A DNA stretch of 64,000 nucleotides from the NCBI GenBank assembly GCA_037145635.1, contig JBBCXB010000003.1:1-64000 (forward strand). The letters run 5' to 3'. The notes under the pieces are model-generated. The model had not been told where the DNA came from. It saw only the letters and a program-made list of their open reading frames with translations, and made no database searches. The position numbers and the translations under genes are program-made. Below are positions 25,471-34,339 of this stretch, piece by piece. This DNA comes from JAATFS01 sp037145635. GTDB taxonomy: Bacteria; Pseudomonadota; Gammaproteobacteria; Xanthomonadales; Xanthomonadaceae. How positions within the stretch are numbered: the first letter of the stretch is position 1; the number at the start of each line of letters is the position of its first letter.

Positions 25471-27612
25471 ATGCTCGCTTGTTCTCGCCGGCCCGCCCGC
25501 CGGCCGCGCCCCTGCCTGCTGGCCATCGGCCTGCTCGTCGCCGTCCAGGCCCACGCCGAGGACGGCACGTCGGCCACGGCCGGGCAGGCCACCGACCTGG
25601 ATCAGGTGCGGGTCGTCGCCCAGCGCGCCGAGCGCGTCAGCAACGGCGCCACCAATCTCGACCTGGCGGTCAAGGACACCCCGCAGTCGATCAGCGAGGT
25701 GAGCCAGGCGCAGATGCAGGCGTTCGGCGCCACCAGCGTCAACGAGGCGCTGCGCCTGGCCACCGGCATCCAGGTGGAGGAGTGGGAAACCAACCGCACC
25801 ACCTACACCGCGCGCGGGTTCGACATCGAGAACACCCAGATCGACGGCGTCGGCCTGCCCAACGGCTGGGGCGTGGCCACCGGCGCCACCGACACCTTCG
25901 GCTACGAGAAGCTGGAGGTGATCCGCGGCGCCAACGGCCTGCTCACCGGCGTCGGCAACGCCGCCGGCACGATCAACTACGTGCGCAAGCGCCCGACCAA
26001 CGAGGCGCAGGGCAGCGTCGGCGTCAGCTACGGGGCCTGGGACACCCGGCGCGTGGAGGCCGACTACTCCACCCCGTTCACCGACGACGGCCGCTGGGCC
26101 GGTCGCATCGTCGCCGCCCACGAGGACGGCGACTCCTACCTGCGCGACAAGTCGGACTCGCGCGACTTCCTCTACGGCGTGGTCGACGGCCAGGTCGGCG
26201 AGAACGGCACGCTGACCGCGGGTTACTCCTGGCAGAAGGGCCGCACCGACGGCAACATGTGGGGCGCACTGACCTACATGTACAGCGACGGCACCCAGGC
26301 CGAATGGAGCCGCAGCGCCTCCACCACGCAGGACTGGACATTCTGGGACACCACCACCCAGACCGGGTTCCTGGAATACACCCACCAGCTGGCGCCGAAC
26401 TGGCAGCTCAAGCTCTCCTACAACTACCGCCGCATCGGCAACGACACCCGCCTGTTCTACGCCAGCGACATCCTGGGCACCGGGCTGGCGCCGGGCAGCA
26501 ACCTCGGCCTGTACGGCTACCCGTGGGGTGGCGTGGACGAGACCACCGCCCATCTCGGGGCAGCCACGCTCGACGGCCACTTCGACCTGTGGGGCCGCGA
26601 GCAGGAGGTGATGCTGGGCGCCAGCATCGCCCGCAGCGAGGCGGTCAACCGCGAATACGCGCAGGCCACCTGCGACGGGCAGCCGTGCGGCTACATCGCC
26701 ATGCCCGGGTTCCCCTGGGCCGGCGATGCCGTCGACGAGCCGGTGTGGGGCGACGCCTCGGTATACGGCACCTTGAACCAGCGCCTCGCGCGCGCCTTCG
26801 GCGCCACCCGGCTGGCGCTGACCGACCGGCTCAAGGCGGTGCTCGGCGTCAACTACGCCCGCTACCACCGCGACGGCGCCACCTACGGCGTGGCCTTCGA
26901 CCAGACCGAGAGCCACACCAGCCCGTACGGCGGCCTGACCTTCGACTTCAACGAGCACGTGCTCGGCTACGTCAGCTACTCGGACATCTACCAGCCGCAG
27001 GACCAGACCGACCAGGACCACCGCTACCTCGACCCCACCAAGGGCAGCAACTACGAACTGGGCCTCAAGGCCGACTGGCTGGACCAGCGCCTGCTGACCA
27101 CCCTGGCCGTGTTCAAGGCCGAGCAGGACGGGCTGGCCACCGGCATCGGCTACGACGACCAGGGCCAGTACTACTACGGCGGCGTGGACGTCGAGTCCAG
27201 GGGCGTGGAATTCGAGGCCACCGGCAAGCTCGGCGGCGACGTCGAGCTGGTGTTCGGCTACACCGCGCTGAAACTGACCGGCCAGGACGGCGACGACACC
27301 TACCGCTGGGTGCCGCGCCGCACCGCCAACCTGATGCTCAGCGCGCACCTGCCGAACTACCGCCCGCTGTCGTTCGGCGTGGGCGGACGCTGGCAGAGCG
27401 AGATCTCCAACGTGGAGACCAGCGGTTTCGCCGTGCGCCAGGGCCGCTATGCCGTGCTCAACGCCTTCGCCGCCTGGGACTTCCGCCCCAACGCCACGCT
27501 GCGCGTCAACGTACGCAACCTCACCGACGAGAAGTACATCGGCTCGCTGCGCTACAGCGGCTTCTACGGCGCGCCGCGCAACGCCACGCTGAGCCTGGAC
27601 TGGCGGTTCTGA
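25471..27612 (+). CDS. TonB-dependent siderophore receptor (FhuE/FpvA-like)
   Basis: This 713-residue outer-membrane receptor has a signal peptide of about 31 residues ending AHA. LDQVRVVAQ may be the TonB box. The plug (about 60-190) contains KDTPQSISEVS, TARGFDIENTQIDGV and VIRGANGLLTGVGNAAGTIN, typical of ferric-hydroxamate or mixed siderophore receptors. The barrel ends in SLDWRF. The ATG at 25471 is chosen because the signal peptide begins there. It imports a ferric siderophore through TonB energy; the Fur box upstream fits that. No siderophore synthesis genes are visible, so it may serve a foreign siderophore. Confidence 0.92.
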   Translation: MLACSRRPARRPRPCLLAIGLLVAVQAHAEDGTSATAGQATDLDQVRVVAQRAERVSNGATNLDLAVKDTPQSISEVSQAQMQAFGATSVNEALRLATGIQVEEWETNRTTYTARGFDIENTQIDGVGLPNGWGVATGATDTFGYEKLEVIRGANGLLTGVGNAAGTINYVRKRPTNEAQGSVGVSYGAWDTRRVEADYSTPFTDDGRWAGRIVAAHEDGDSYLRDKSDSRDFLYGVVDGQVGENGTLTAGYSWQKGRTDGNMWGALTYMYSDGTQAEWSRSASTTQDWTFWDTTTQTGFLEYTHQLAPNWQLKLSYNYRRIGNDTRLFYASDILGTGLAPGSNLGLYGYPWGGVDETTAHLGAATLDGHFDLWGREQEVMLGASIARSEAVNREYAQATCDGQPCGYIAMPGFPWAGDAVDEPVWGDASVYGTLNQRLARAFGATRLALTDRLKAVLGVNYARYHRDGATYGVAFDQTESHTSPYGGLTFDFNEHVLGYVSYSDIYQPQDQTDQDHRYLDPTKGSNYELGLKADWLDQRLLTTLAVFKAEQDGLATGIGYDDQGQYYYGGVDVESRGVEFEATGKLGGDVELVFGYTALKLTGQDGDDTYRWVPRRTANLMLSAHLPNYRPLSFGVGGRWQSEISNVETSGFAVRQGRYAVLNAFAAWDFRPNATLRVNVRNLTDEKYIGSLRYSGFYGAPRNATLSLDWRF

Positions 27613-27714
27613 TCGCTGCGGCCGGCGGCGCCAACGGGCGGGCCGCTCGCGCAGGCGCGGCGCGCGAACGGTGGCCCGGGTGGCGGCCGGGCACGGGCGG
27701 GCCCGCGTCCGCCG

Positions 27715-28125
27715 CTAGCGCCGGACCAGCGTGAGGTTCGGGTGCGCGGCGAAGATCTCCAGCACGGTGTCGAAGAACGTCGCCCCGGTGCCTGCGGCCA
27801 GCGCGTCGAGCTGGCGGCGCAGGCGCGCCACGTCGTAGCGCTGCGGCTGGGCCAGCCTGGCCTGCAGCCACGCACGCGTCGCGTCGATGCCCAGCGCACG
27901 GCGGCTGCGCTCGAAGTCCGTCCACACCACCGTCGCCGGCGCGCGGCCGGCCAGCGCGCCGTAGCCGCCGTACAGCAGGTCGTCCAGCGCATCCAGGCTG
28001 TGTCCCAGCCGCCAGTCGACCCCGGCCATGAACACCCGGTCCACCTCCGCGTAGAACGAGGCGATGTCGTGGATGCGGCGGCCGTCGAGGGTGAGCGGCG
28101 TCATGGGGGCAGACACGGTGGGCAT
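27715..28125 (-). CDS. barstar-family (ribonuclease inhibitor-like) protein
   Basis: This protein of about 136 residues carries the barstar-like stretch LDGRRIHDIASFYAEVDRVF followed by GHSLDALDDLLYGGYG and VVWTDFERSRRALG, the typical ordering of this family. Barstar binds and blocks barnase-type RNases in the cytosol. No barnase-like gene lies in the window, so it is either an orphan immunity protein or has another role. Two starts are possible, ATG at 28125 or ATG at 28104; neither has a strong ribosome binding site. The open frame upstream of these starts is not family-like. Confidence 0.8.
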   Translation of the reverse strand: MPTVSAPMTPLTLDGRRIHDIASFYAEVDRVFMAGVDWRLGHSLDALDDLLYGGYGALAGRAPATVVWTDFERSRRALGIDATRAWLQARLAQPQRYDVARLRRQLDALAAGTGATFFDTVLEIFAAHPNLTLVRR

Positions 28126-28265
28126 GATGCGAGTGTGGCAAACATCGCTTCGGCCGAGGCGATCGGGCATGGCCCCCCGGCCCTGCGGCGATCGCGTGCA
28201 CCTGCGTGCGGCTCCGCGGCCACGGGGCGAGGTGCGTGCGCGTACCCGGTGCAGCGCGAGGGCGC

Positions 28266-28649
28266 TCACGCGCCTGCGCGAGGCTCCCACAGCTCCAGCT
28301 TGTTGCCCTCCGGATCCAGCAGCCAGGCGAACCGGCCGTTCTCGTAGGTCTCCGGCCCGGCCAGCACCGCTACGCCGTCGGCCTGCAGCTGCGCGAGCAG
28401 CGCATCGAGGTCGTCCACCCGGTAGTTGATCATGAACGGCGACGCGCCCGGGCCGAACCCGTCGCTGTCGTGATCCACCACCTGCCAGGCGGTGGCCCCG
28501 TCGCCGGCGCGGTCGTCGCTCCAGCGCAGCACCGCACCGCCGAAGGCTTCGAGCGGCAACCCGAGGTGCTGCCGGTACCACGCCGCCAGGGTCGCGCCCG
28601 CGCCCCGGCTCTTGAAGAACACGCCGCCGATTCCGGTGACCTTCGCCAT
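28266..28649 (-). CDS. VOC/glyoxalase-fold family protein
   Basis: This 127-residue protein has a vicinal-oxygen-chelate fold: two beta-alpha-beta-beta-beta modules, with IGGVFFKSRG at the start and the conserved end WLLDPEGNKLELWEP. Such proteins bind a divalent metal and act as dioxygenases, isomerases or resistance proteins. The Glu of KLELWEP is a likely metal ligand. The specific reaction cannot be assigned. CTCC-rich purines on the minus strand (GGAGATCGCC) precede the ATG. Confidence 0.85.
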   Translation of the reverse strand: MAKVTGIGGVFFKSRGAGATLAAWYRQHLGLPLEAFGGAVLRWSDDRAGDGATAWQVVDHDSDGFGPGASPFMINYRVDDLDALLAQLQADGVAVLAGPETYENGRFAWLLDPEGNKLELWEPRAGA

Positions 28650-29035
28650 GGCGATCTCCTGGAGAGGATGGCAGTGTCCGGTAGCACGCGGCGCGGACGC
28701 AATGCGCGTCCCGGGCCCGTGGTGCCTTGCCGTCCTGCAGCGCGCCGCGAGGGCCGGCCCCGATGCCGCAGGTCGCCCCCGCTGCCGTGACCGGCGCGCC
28801 TGCGGCGACCGATCGCACCCGGCGGCAGGCGCCCGCGAATATCGCAGCGGGCGGCACCCGGGCGGGGCCGCGCGTCAACGGCGCGGGGCGCGCTGAATGT
28901 CGGCCGCCCGCCGCGGTGCGCGAACGCGCGTGCGCCGGATGAACCGGCCCCGGCACGCGGTACGATGTCGCCCCCACCCGGCCACGCTGCGCAGACCCCC
29001 ATGATGGCCCGCCCCCCCGACGCCCCCGCGGCGGC
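28650..29035. other. intergenic region without a recognisable gene
   Basis: This is a 386-bp divergent gap between the VOC gene and the TonB-like gene. Open frames here are short, arginine/proline/alanine-rich and match nothing I know. No clear promoter boxes, palindromes or terminators stand out apart from generic GC-rich inverted pieces. Confidence 0.4.
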
Positions 29036-29935
29036 ATGAGCAGCGCGTCGCACCGCGTGCCGGCCGGGCCTTCTCCCCGCGCCGAACGCCTGGACCCGTG
29101 GATCGCCGCCGCCGGCAGCGCGCTGCTGCACGTGCTGATGCTGCTGCTCCTGCTGATGGCCTCCAAGCCCACCGTGACCGCACCGCAGGGCGCGGCCGCC
29201 GGCGGCAGGGTCAGGGCGGATTTCGTCGGCGAGACGCGCACGCCGGTGCGCCCGGTGAAGGCGCCGCCCAGCCCGCCGCCGCCGCCGAAGCCCGAGCCCG
29301 CCCCCACCCGCCCGGCGGCCTCGCGCGTGCAGTCCACGCTGGTCGAGCACGCCAGGGATCCGGTGCCGCCGCCGGCCGACGACACGCCCGACACCACCGC
29401 GCAGCGTCGCCCGCCGCGGCAGCGCCCGGCCCCGCCGACGGTCGAGCCCCCGGCCCCGGACGAGGCCACGCAGCGCCAGGCGCAGGCGCCGGCCGCCAGC
29501 CCGCCGCCGACCCAGCGCCGCCCCGAGACCTGGACCGGCCGCCCGCCCGGCATGCTCGACGAGGACACCGCCGACGCCGACGGCTCGGCCCGCAGTGCCT
29601 CCACCGACCGAGGCCGCCGCAACGACCCCACCGCCGCCCAGGCCAGCCTGGAGGTGGGCGGCTACCAGGTCTGGTACGACCTGCGCAGCGCCACCCAGCT
29701 GCGCGCGTGGATGGACCAGGGCATGACCGAACTCTCGATCCCGCTGCCGGGTACCCAGTACTACATGGTCTGCCCGGCCCAGGTCGCGCTGGACCGCGGC
29801 TCCGGCAAGTGCCGGCTGGTCGAGCCCGGCTCGCCGGAACTGAAGGCCATCGGCGACGCGCGCGAGGTCATCAACATGATCCAGGTCTACCGCCGCGGCG
29901 AGCTGGTGTGGAGCGGGCCGGGGCCGTACCGCTGA
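29036..29935 (+). CDS. TonB/TolA-like single-pass membrane protein, proline-rich
   Basis: This 299-residue protein has a short cytosolic N-terminus, one membrane helix (about 24-43, LLHVLMLLLLLM), then about 150 residues rich in Pro, Ala, Arg and Thr (with PPSPPPPPKPEPAP), and a folded C-terminal domain (about 205-299, GGYQVWYDLRSATQL) that contains two cysteines (CPAQ and GKCRL). The layout resembles TonB or TolA energy transducers, but I cannot recognise a canonical TonB C-terminal domain, and no exbB/exbD genes lie beside it. A role in spanning the periplasm is inferred from the layout. Confidence 0.65.
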   Translation: MSSASHRVPAGPSPRAERLDPWIAAAGSALLHVLMLLLLLMASKPTVTAPQGAAAGGRVRADFVGETRTPVRPVKAPPSPPPPPKPEPAPTRPAASRVQSTLVEHARDPVPPPADDTPDTTAQRRPPRQRPAPPTVEPPAPDEATQRQAQAPAASPPPTQRRPETWTGRPPGMLDEDTADADGSARSASTDRGRRNDPTAAQASLEVGGYQVWYDLRSATQLRAWMDQGMTELSIPLPGTQYYMVCPAQVALDRGSGKCRLVEPGSPELKAIGDAREVINMIQVYRRGELVWSGPGPYR

Positions 29936-29989
29936 GCGCGGCGGGCACCGCCGTTGCCTCCTGCACGGGGTCTCGGCGCGCTCCGGCGC

Positions 29990-30679
29990 CTAGGTGGAGC
30001 CCTGCGGCGCCGCATCCGGCGCGCGACGGCGGCCCTGCCACCGCTTGATCGCCCGCACGCCCAGCGCGTGGAGCGACAGGGGCACGACCCAACTGCTCCA
30101 CAGCAGGCCCGCCACCAGGCCCGGCGACGGCGCCACCCCGGCACCGACCGCCGCGGCAAGCACCAGCCGGAACAGCACCGGCGCCAGCGTCACCAGGTAG
30201 GCCCGCAGCATCCAGCGCGCGTGCAGGGCGACCCGTCCGCGGCGGATGGCCGCGAGCCCGACGCTGGCGGCGACCAGCCAGGCCAGGCCGGTCGCCGCGA
30301 AGGCCACGCGAATCGCGACCGGAGCCGGCGAAGTGACGATCAGCCCGGCCGCCCCGGCGATGCCCACCCCCATGCCGGCGAAGTAGGCCCGCCCGATCCA
30401 GCGGTGCAGGGCCGGGTGCCTGCGCCAGCGTTGGGTGACGAACTGCAGCAGGCCGAGCATCAGCCCCACGCCGCCGCCGCCGAGGTGGCACCAGAGCCAG
30501 CCGCGCCGCGTCATGAACATGGCGTACGCGGGCGAGTCCAGCGACGCGTACTTGAGATAGACCTGGTGCGCGAACTCGACCGCCACGCCCGCCAGCGCCA
30601 GCCACAGCAACGCGCCGGCCAGCCGTGTCCATCCGGACTGCGGGCCACCGACAACATGACGAACGGGATCGACCCCCAT
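29990..30679 (-). CDS. DUF2306-family integral membrane protein
   Basis: This 229-residue protein has about six to seven membrane segments and conserved-looking stretches RRGWLWCHLGGGGVGL, HRWIGRAYFAGMGVG and ALHARWMLRAY. The spaced histidines and arginines in membrane-adjacent loops are typical of DUF2306. Function is unknown for the family. The ATG at 30679 is preceded by GGAGCAGGGC, a fair ribosome binding site, and the membrane topology begins just after. Confidence 0.75.
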   Translation of the reverse strand: MGVDPVRHVVGGPQSGWTRLAGALLWLALAGVAVEFAHQVYLKYASLDSPAYAMFMTRRGWLWCHLGGGGVGLMLGLLQFVTQRWRRHPALHRWIGRAYFAGMGVGIAGAAGLIVTSPAPVAIRVAFAATGLAWLVAASVGLAAIRRGRVALHARWMLRAYLVTLAPVLFRLVLAAAVGAGVAPSPGLVAGLLWSSWVVPLSLHALGVRAIKRWQGRRRAPDAAPQGST

Positions 30680-30876
30680 GCCCTGCTCCAGCGCCTGCCT
30701 GGCTCGGCAGCGGCACGCTAGCACGGAACCCGGTGGACGCAGGTATCCTGGAGACTGCGGAGACCGGAGCCGGCAACCTGTTCGGGAAGCCCGGAGTCGA
30801 TCCGTGATGCATCGCCTCGGGGCCGCCTGATTTCTCGACACGCGCCGCGAGCGAAGGTGACGAGGCGGGCGTGCCC

Positions 30877-31770
30877 TCAACCGCCGGGATAGTGGCCCGC
30901 GGCGATGTCGTCGAGCAGCGTCGGGTGCTGCGGCCGCCAGCCCAGCAGCGCGCGCGTGTGGGTGCTGGAGGCCGGCGCGTCGGCGCCATAGAACATCGCC
31001 AGCCAGCCGAAGCGGGCCTGCGCCTGCTCGGCGGCGACCGCGTCCACCGGTACCTCCAGGAAGCGGCCCAGCGCCGCGGCGATGTCGCGCGTGGCGATGC
31101 CCTCCTCGGCGACGGCATGCAGCACGCTGCCCGCCGGCGCGGTGTCGATCGCCCGCCGCACCAGCTGGGCGGCGTCGAGCCGGTGCACCGCCGGCCAGCG
31201 GTTGCCGCCGTCCCCGAGGTAGCCGGACGCGCCCGTGTCGCGCGCGATGCGCGCCAGTTCCGCGACGAAGCCACGGTCGCCGCCGGCGCCGTGCACCGTC
31301 GGCGCGAAGCGCACCACCATCGAGCGGATGCCGCGCGCGGCCAGGCCCAGCGTGTAGGCGGCATTGGCGGTACGTGGATGGGTGCCGGCGCGCGGCATGT
31401 CCGCCTCGGTGCCGACGCGGCCGGGCGCCAGCCCCAGCGTGCCGGCGGCGATCAGCAGCGGGCCGCCGGTGCCCTGCAGCACGTCGGCGAAGGTGTCGAT
31501 GGCCGCGCGGTCGGTCTGCGCCGCGGCCGCCATCTGCGAGAAGTCGTGGTTGTAGCCGAGGTGCACCACGCCCTCGGCCTGCGCGGCCGCGCGGCGCAGG
31601 CTGTCCGGGTCGTCCAGGCTGCCGCCGACCACCTCGGCGCCGAGCGCGGCGATGCGGGCGGCGGCGGCATCGCTGCGGGCCAGGCCGAGCACGTGGTGCC
31701 CGGCGGCGAGGAGTTCCTTGACGCTGGCCGAGCCGATCCAGCCCGAGGCGCCGGTGACGAGAATGCGCAT
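30877..31770 (-). CDS. atypical SDR-family NAD(P)-dependent oxidoreductase/epimerase-like
   Basis: This 297-residue Rossmann protein begins MRILVTGASGWIGSASV (nucleotide-binding GxxGxxG type). GVVHLGYNHDF and RFAPTVHGAGGDRGFV fit the extended/atypical SDR group often annotated NAD(P)H-binding or NmrA/epimerase-like. The usual YxxxK is replaced by a weak match (AYTLGLA), so catalysis is uncertain. It is divergent from a TetR gene with 78 bp between starts, and two palindromes lie between them, so that regulator probably controls it. Confidence 0.85.
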   Translation of the reverse strand: MRILVTGASGWIGSASVKELLAAGHHVLGLARSDAAAARIAALGAEVVGGSLDDPDSLRRAAAQAEGVVHLGYNHDFSQMAAAAQTDRAAIDTFADVLQGTGGPLLIAAGTLGLAPGRVGTEADMPRAGTHPRTANAAYTLGLAARGIRSMVVRFAPTVHGAGGDRGFVAELARIARDTGASGYLGDGGNRWPAVHRLDAAQLVRRAIDTAPAGSVLHAVAEEGIATRDIAAALGRFLEVPVDAVAAEQAQARFGWLAMFYGADAPASSTHTRALLGWRPQHPTLLDDIAAGHYPGG

Positions 31771-31785
31771 GTCCGCTCCAGTGAT

Positions 31786-31798
31786 GTCATCGAGTGAC
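31786..31798. promoter_or_regulatory. palindromic site between SDR and tetR genes (left)
   Basis: GTCATCGAGTGAC is an imperfect 13-bp palindrome (GTCA...TGAC) lying 15 bp upstream of the SDR start. It shares the GTCA/TGAC arms with the second palindrome at 31817-31831. It is likely one half of the TetR operator pair; binding is inferred. Confidence 0.45.
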
Positions 31799-31816
31799 GT
31801 GACTATACGCTTATGA

Positions 31817-31831
31817 TGTCACTCAGTGTCA
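31817..31831. promoter_or_regulatory. palindromic site between SDR and tetR genes (right)
   Basis: TGTCACTCAGTGTCA is a 15-bp near-perfect palindrome with one mismatch pair, centred at 31824. It sits 18 bp before the preferred tetR start. TetR regulators typically bind such sites in divergent promoters and are autoregulated. Confidence 0.55.
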
Positions 31832-31848
31832 ACACTCAGGACCCCTGC

Positions 31849-32412
31849 ATGGCTCGCTGGAAGCCCGATGCCGAGAGCCGCTTCCGCGCCGCCGCCCTCG
31901 CCCTGTTTGCCGAGATCGGCTACGAGCAGACCACCGTGGCCGCCATCGCCGAGCGCGCCGGGCTGACCGCGCGCACCTTCTTCCGCCATTTCAGCGACAA
32001 GCGCGAGGTGCTGTTCAACGGCTCCGAGCAGCTGCAGCGCACGATGGTCGAGGCGCTGGCCCAGGCCCCGGCCGAGACCTCGCCGGTGGCGGCGGTGGCC
32101 GCCGCGCTCGCCCGCGCCGGCGACTTCTTCGACGACGACCGCCGTGCCTACGCGCGCCTGCGCAGCACCGTGATCGCCGCCACCCCGGAACTGCGCGAGC
32201 GCGAGCTGATCAAGATGGCCACGCTGTCCGCCGCGCTCGCCCAGGCGCTGCGCGCGCGTGGCGTCGCCGAGCCGGACGCCGGCCTCGTCGCCGAGGTCGG
32301 CATCGCCGTGTTCCGCATCGCCTTCGCGCAGTGGGTCGACCCGGCCGAGCGGCGCAGCTATGGCGAGATCGTGGACGGCGCACTGACGCGGTTGCGCACG
32401 CTCGCGGGCTGA
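31849..32412 (+). CDS. TetR/AcrR-family regulator, divergent from the SDR gene
   Basis: This 187-residue protein has an N-terminal helix-turn-helix (AALALFAEIGYEQTTVAAIAERAGLTARTFFRHF in pieces; about residues 13-46) and an all-helical ligand domain. An upstream in-frame ATG exists at 31813, but the one at 31849 follows AGGA at good spacing and matches the family start. It most likely represses the divergent oxidoreductase gene and itself through the palindromes between them. Confidence 0.9.
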   Translation: MARWKPDAESRFRAAALALFAEIGYEQTTVAAIAERAGLTARTFFRHFSDKREVLFNGSEQLQRTMVEALAQAPAETSPVAAVAAALARAGDFFDDDRRAYARLRSTVIAATPELRERELIKMATLSAALAQALRARGVAEPDAGLVAEVGIAVFRIAFAQWVDPAERRSYGEIVDGALTRLRTLAG

Positions 32413-32660
32413 GACGTCCTGGCCTGTCGCCGGCCGGCGATGCGGACCCTCCCTGCAACCGCCGCGACCGCGAGGCGCCTCGACGCCCTCGATCCGCTCC
32501 GGGTTGCGGGCTTGCCCCGCGATCGTTGAATCCCGGCACTTCCGGCGCACCCAGCCGTCAGGCCCTCGAAGACCGAGGCCCGGCGCGATGCGATGGCAGG
32601 GGCGGCGGCCGGCAGCGATCGCGACCTGATGCCCACCCGCGGCCCCGTACGAATACAAAT

Positions 32661-32692
32661 AAAGTTGCATTTCCTGCCGATAAATGTAATTT
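32661..32692. promoter_or_regulatory. AT-rich inverted repeat, probable HipB operator
   Basis: AAAGTTGCATTT (32661-32672) and AAATGTAATTT (32682-32692) form an inverted repeat with two mismatches and a 9-bp spacer. It lies directly before hipB in a region much richer in A and T than its flanks, overlapping where the promoter should be. This is the classical place for autoregulation by HipB with HipA. Confidence 0.6.
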
Positions 32693-32700
32693 AATTTTCC

Positions 32701-33018
32701 ATGCCAAGGCGAACGCCCCCGGTAATGCCCCGTGCCCAGCGCCAGATCCGCGACCTGGGTGAGCGGCTGCGCACCGCACGCATGCGCCGGCAGATGACCC
32801 AGGGCGAGCTCGCCGCGCGGGTCGGGGTCAGCGTGCCCACCGTGGGCAAGCTGGAACGCGGCGATCCGGCCACCAGCCTGTCGACCATGCTGCGCGTACT
32901 GGCCGCCCTGGGCCTGGAAAAGGACATCGACCTGCTGGCCCGCAACGACGAACTCGGCCGCGAACTGCAGGACAGCCGGCTGCGCCGCACCCAGACGCGC
33001 CGCGGCAGCCCGCCATGA
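32701..33018 (+). CDS. hipB: HipB-like antitoxin, XRE-family DNA-binding protein
   Basis: This protein of about 105 residues contains a Cro/C1-type helix-turn-helix (RTARMRRQMTQGELAARVG then SVPTVGKLERGDPATS; about residues 23-60). It would bind the operator upstream, neutralise HipA and repress the pair. ATG at 32701 is very close to the operator; a second in-frame ATG at 32725 gives a 97-residue form and may be the real start. It overlaps hipA by ATGA. Confidence 0.85.
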   Translation: MPRRTPPVMPRAQRQIRDLGERLRTARMRRQMTQGELAARVGVSVPTVGKLERGDPATSLSTMLRVLAALGLEKDIDLLARNDELGRELQDSRLRRTQTRRGSPP

Positions 33019-34298
33019 GCCGCACAGCCGACGAGGCGCCGCAGATCACCCAGGTGGACGTCTGGCTGGATGCGGACGCGCTCGGCGGCCGGACACGGGT
33101 GGGCCACCTGACCCGCCAGCCCAGCCGGACCGGCGATACGCTGCAGTTCCAGTACGCCGACAGCTGGCGGCAGGCAGCCGGCCCGATCCGGCCCTTTGCA
33201 CTGGATCCCCAGTTGCCGCTCCACCCGGGCCCGCTGATCTCGCGCGAAGGCGCCCGCCAGCTGACCGGCGCCTTCGGCGACTGCTCGCCCGACCGCTGGG
33301 GCAGGCGCCTCATGGACCGGCGCGAAGTCATCGCCGCACGCGAGCAGAACCGGAAGGTGCGCGCCTTGCGTCCGTGGGACTACCTGCTCGGCGTCAACGA
33401 TGCCTCCCGGATGGGCGCGCTGCGCCTGCAAGCGGGCGACGGCCGCTATCTCGACGACCATGCGCTGAGCGCTCCGCCGATGACCGAACTGCGCGCGCTG
33501 GAAGCGATCGCCCTGCGCGTGGAACGCGGCGATGCCGATGACAGCGACCAGGACATCCGATGGATCAAGCAGCTGGTGGCGCCGGGTGCCTCGCTGGGTG
33601 GCGCCCGGCCCAAGGCCAGCGTCCGCGACACCGACGGGACGCTATGGCTGGCCAAGTTCCCCTCCAGCGACGATCGCCACGACGTGGGCCGGTGGGAATT
33701 CGTGACCTGGCGCCTGGCGCAGGCGGCCGGCATCGACATGCCTGCGGCGCGTGCGCTCGGCCTGTCCGGCCTGGGCACCACCTACGCGGTGCAGCGCTTC
33801 GACCGGGCCGGGAGCGGACGCCGCGCCTACGCCTCGGCATTCACCCTGCTGGACGTGGACGACAGCGAGGGCAGCAGCTATGCCGAGATTGCCCACACCA
33901 TCGAGAACCACGGCGTGGCCTCGGCGATCCCGGACGACCTGCAGCGGCTCTACCGCCGCGTGGCCTTCAACGTGCTGGTCGGCAACCGCGACGATCACCT
34001 GCGCAACCACGGTTTCCTGCGCGAACCGGGCGGATGGCGTCTGTCGCCGGCCTTCGACGTGAACCCCAACCCGGACAAGGACGCCCACGTGCTGGCCATC
34101 GGCCTGGACGACCCCACCCCCGACACCCGCCTGCTGCTGGATACCTGCGCGTACTACCGCCTGAGCAAGGATCGCGCCCGCGCGATCCTCGACCAGGTAC
34201 GCACCGCCGTAAGCAGCTGGAAAGAGGAAGCCCGGCGTTGCAAGGCCCCGGGCAGCGAGATCGCCGCGATGGAGGCGGTCATCGATCCGGAGCGGTGA
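33015..34298 (+). CDS. hipA: HipA-like serine/threonine kinase toxin
   Basis: This 427-residue HipA protein has an N-terminal subdomain (about 1-120), then the kinase lobe with the activation-loop region ASLGGARPKAS (about residues 192-202, where E. coli HipA is autophosphorylated on Ser), the LWLAKFPS strand with a probable ATP-binding Lys, the catalytic block GNRDDHLRNHGF and the metal-binding FDVNPN. Known HipA toxins phosphorylate glutamyl-tRNA synthetase and induce persistence; the target here is not known. All catalytic motifs are present, so the toxin looks functional. It is coupled to hipB by a 4-bp overlap. Confidence 0.9.
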   Translation: MSRTADEAPQITQVDVWLDADALGGRTRVGHLTRQPSRTGDTLQFQYADSWRQAAGPIRPFALDPQLPLHPGPLISREGARQLTGAFGDCSPDRWGRRLMDRREVIAAREQNRKVRALRPWDYLLGVNDASRMGALRLQAGDGRYLDDHALSAPPMTELRALEAIALRVERGDADDSDQDIRWIKQLVAPGASLGGARPKASVRDTDGTLWLAKFPSSDDRHDVGRWEFVTWRLAQAAGIDMPAARALGLSGLGTTYAVQRFDRAGSGRRAYASAFTLLDVDDSEGSSYAEIAHTIENHGVASAIPDDLQRLYRRVAFNVLVGNRDDHLRNHGFLREPGGWRLSPAFDVNPNPDKDAHVLAIGLDDPTPDTRLLLDTCAYYRLSKDRARAILDQVRTAVSSWKEEARRCKAPGSEIAAMEAVIDPER

Positions 34299-34339
34299 GC
34301 CGCCGCGGGCAGCAACGCTTCCCACCCCGGAAGAACAAG

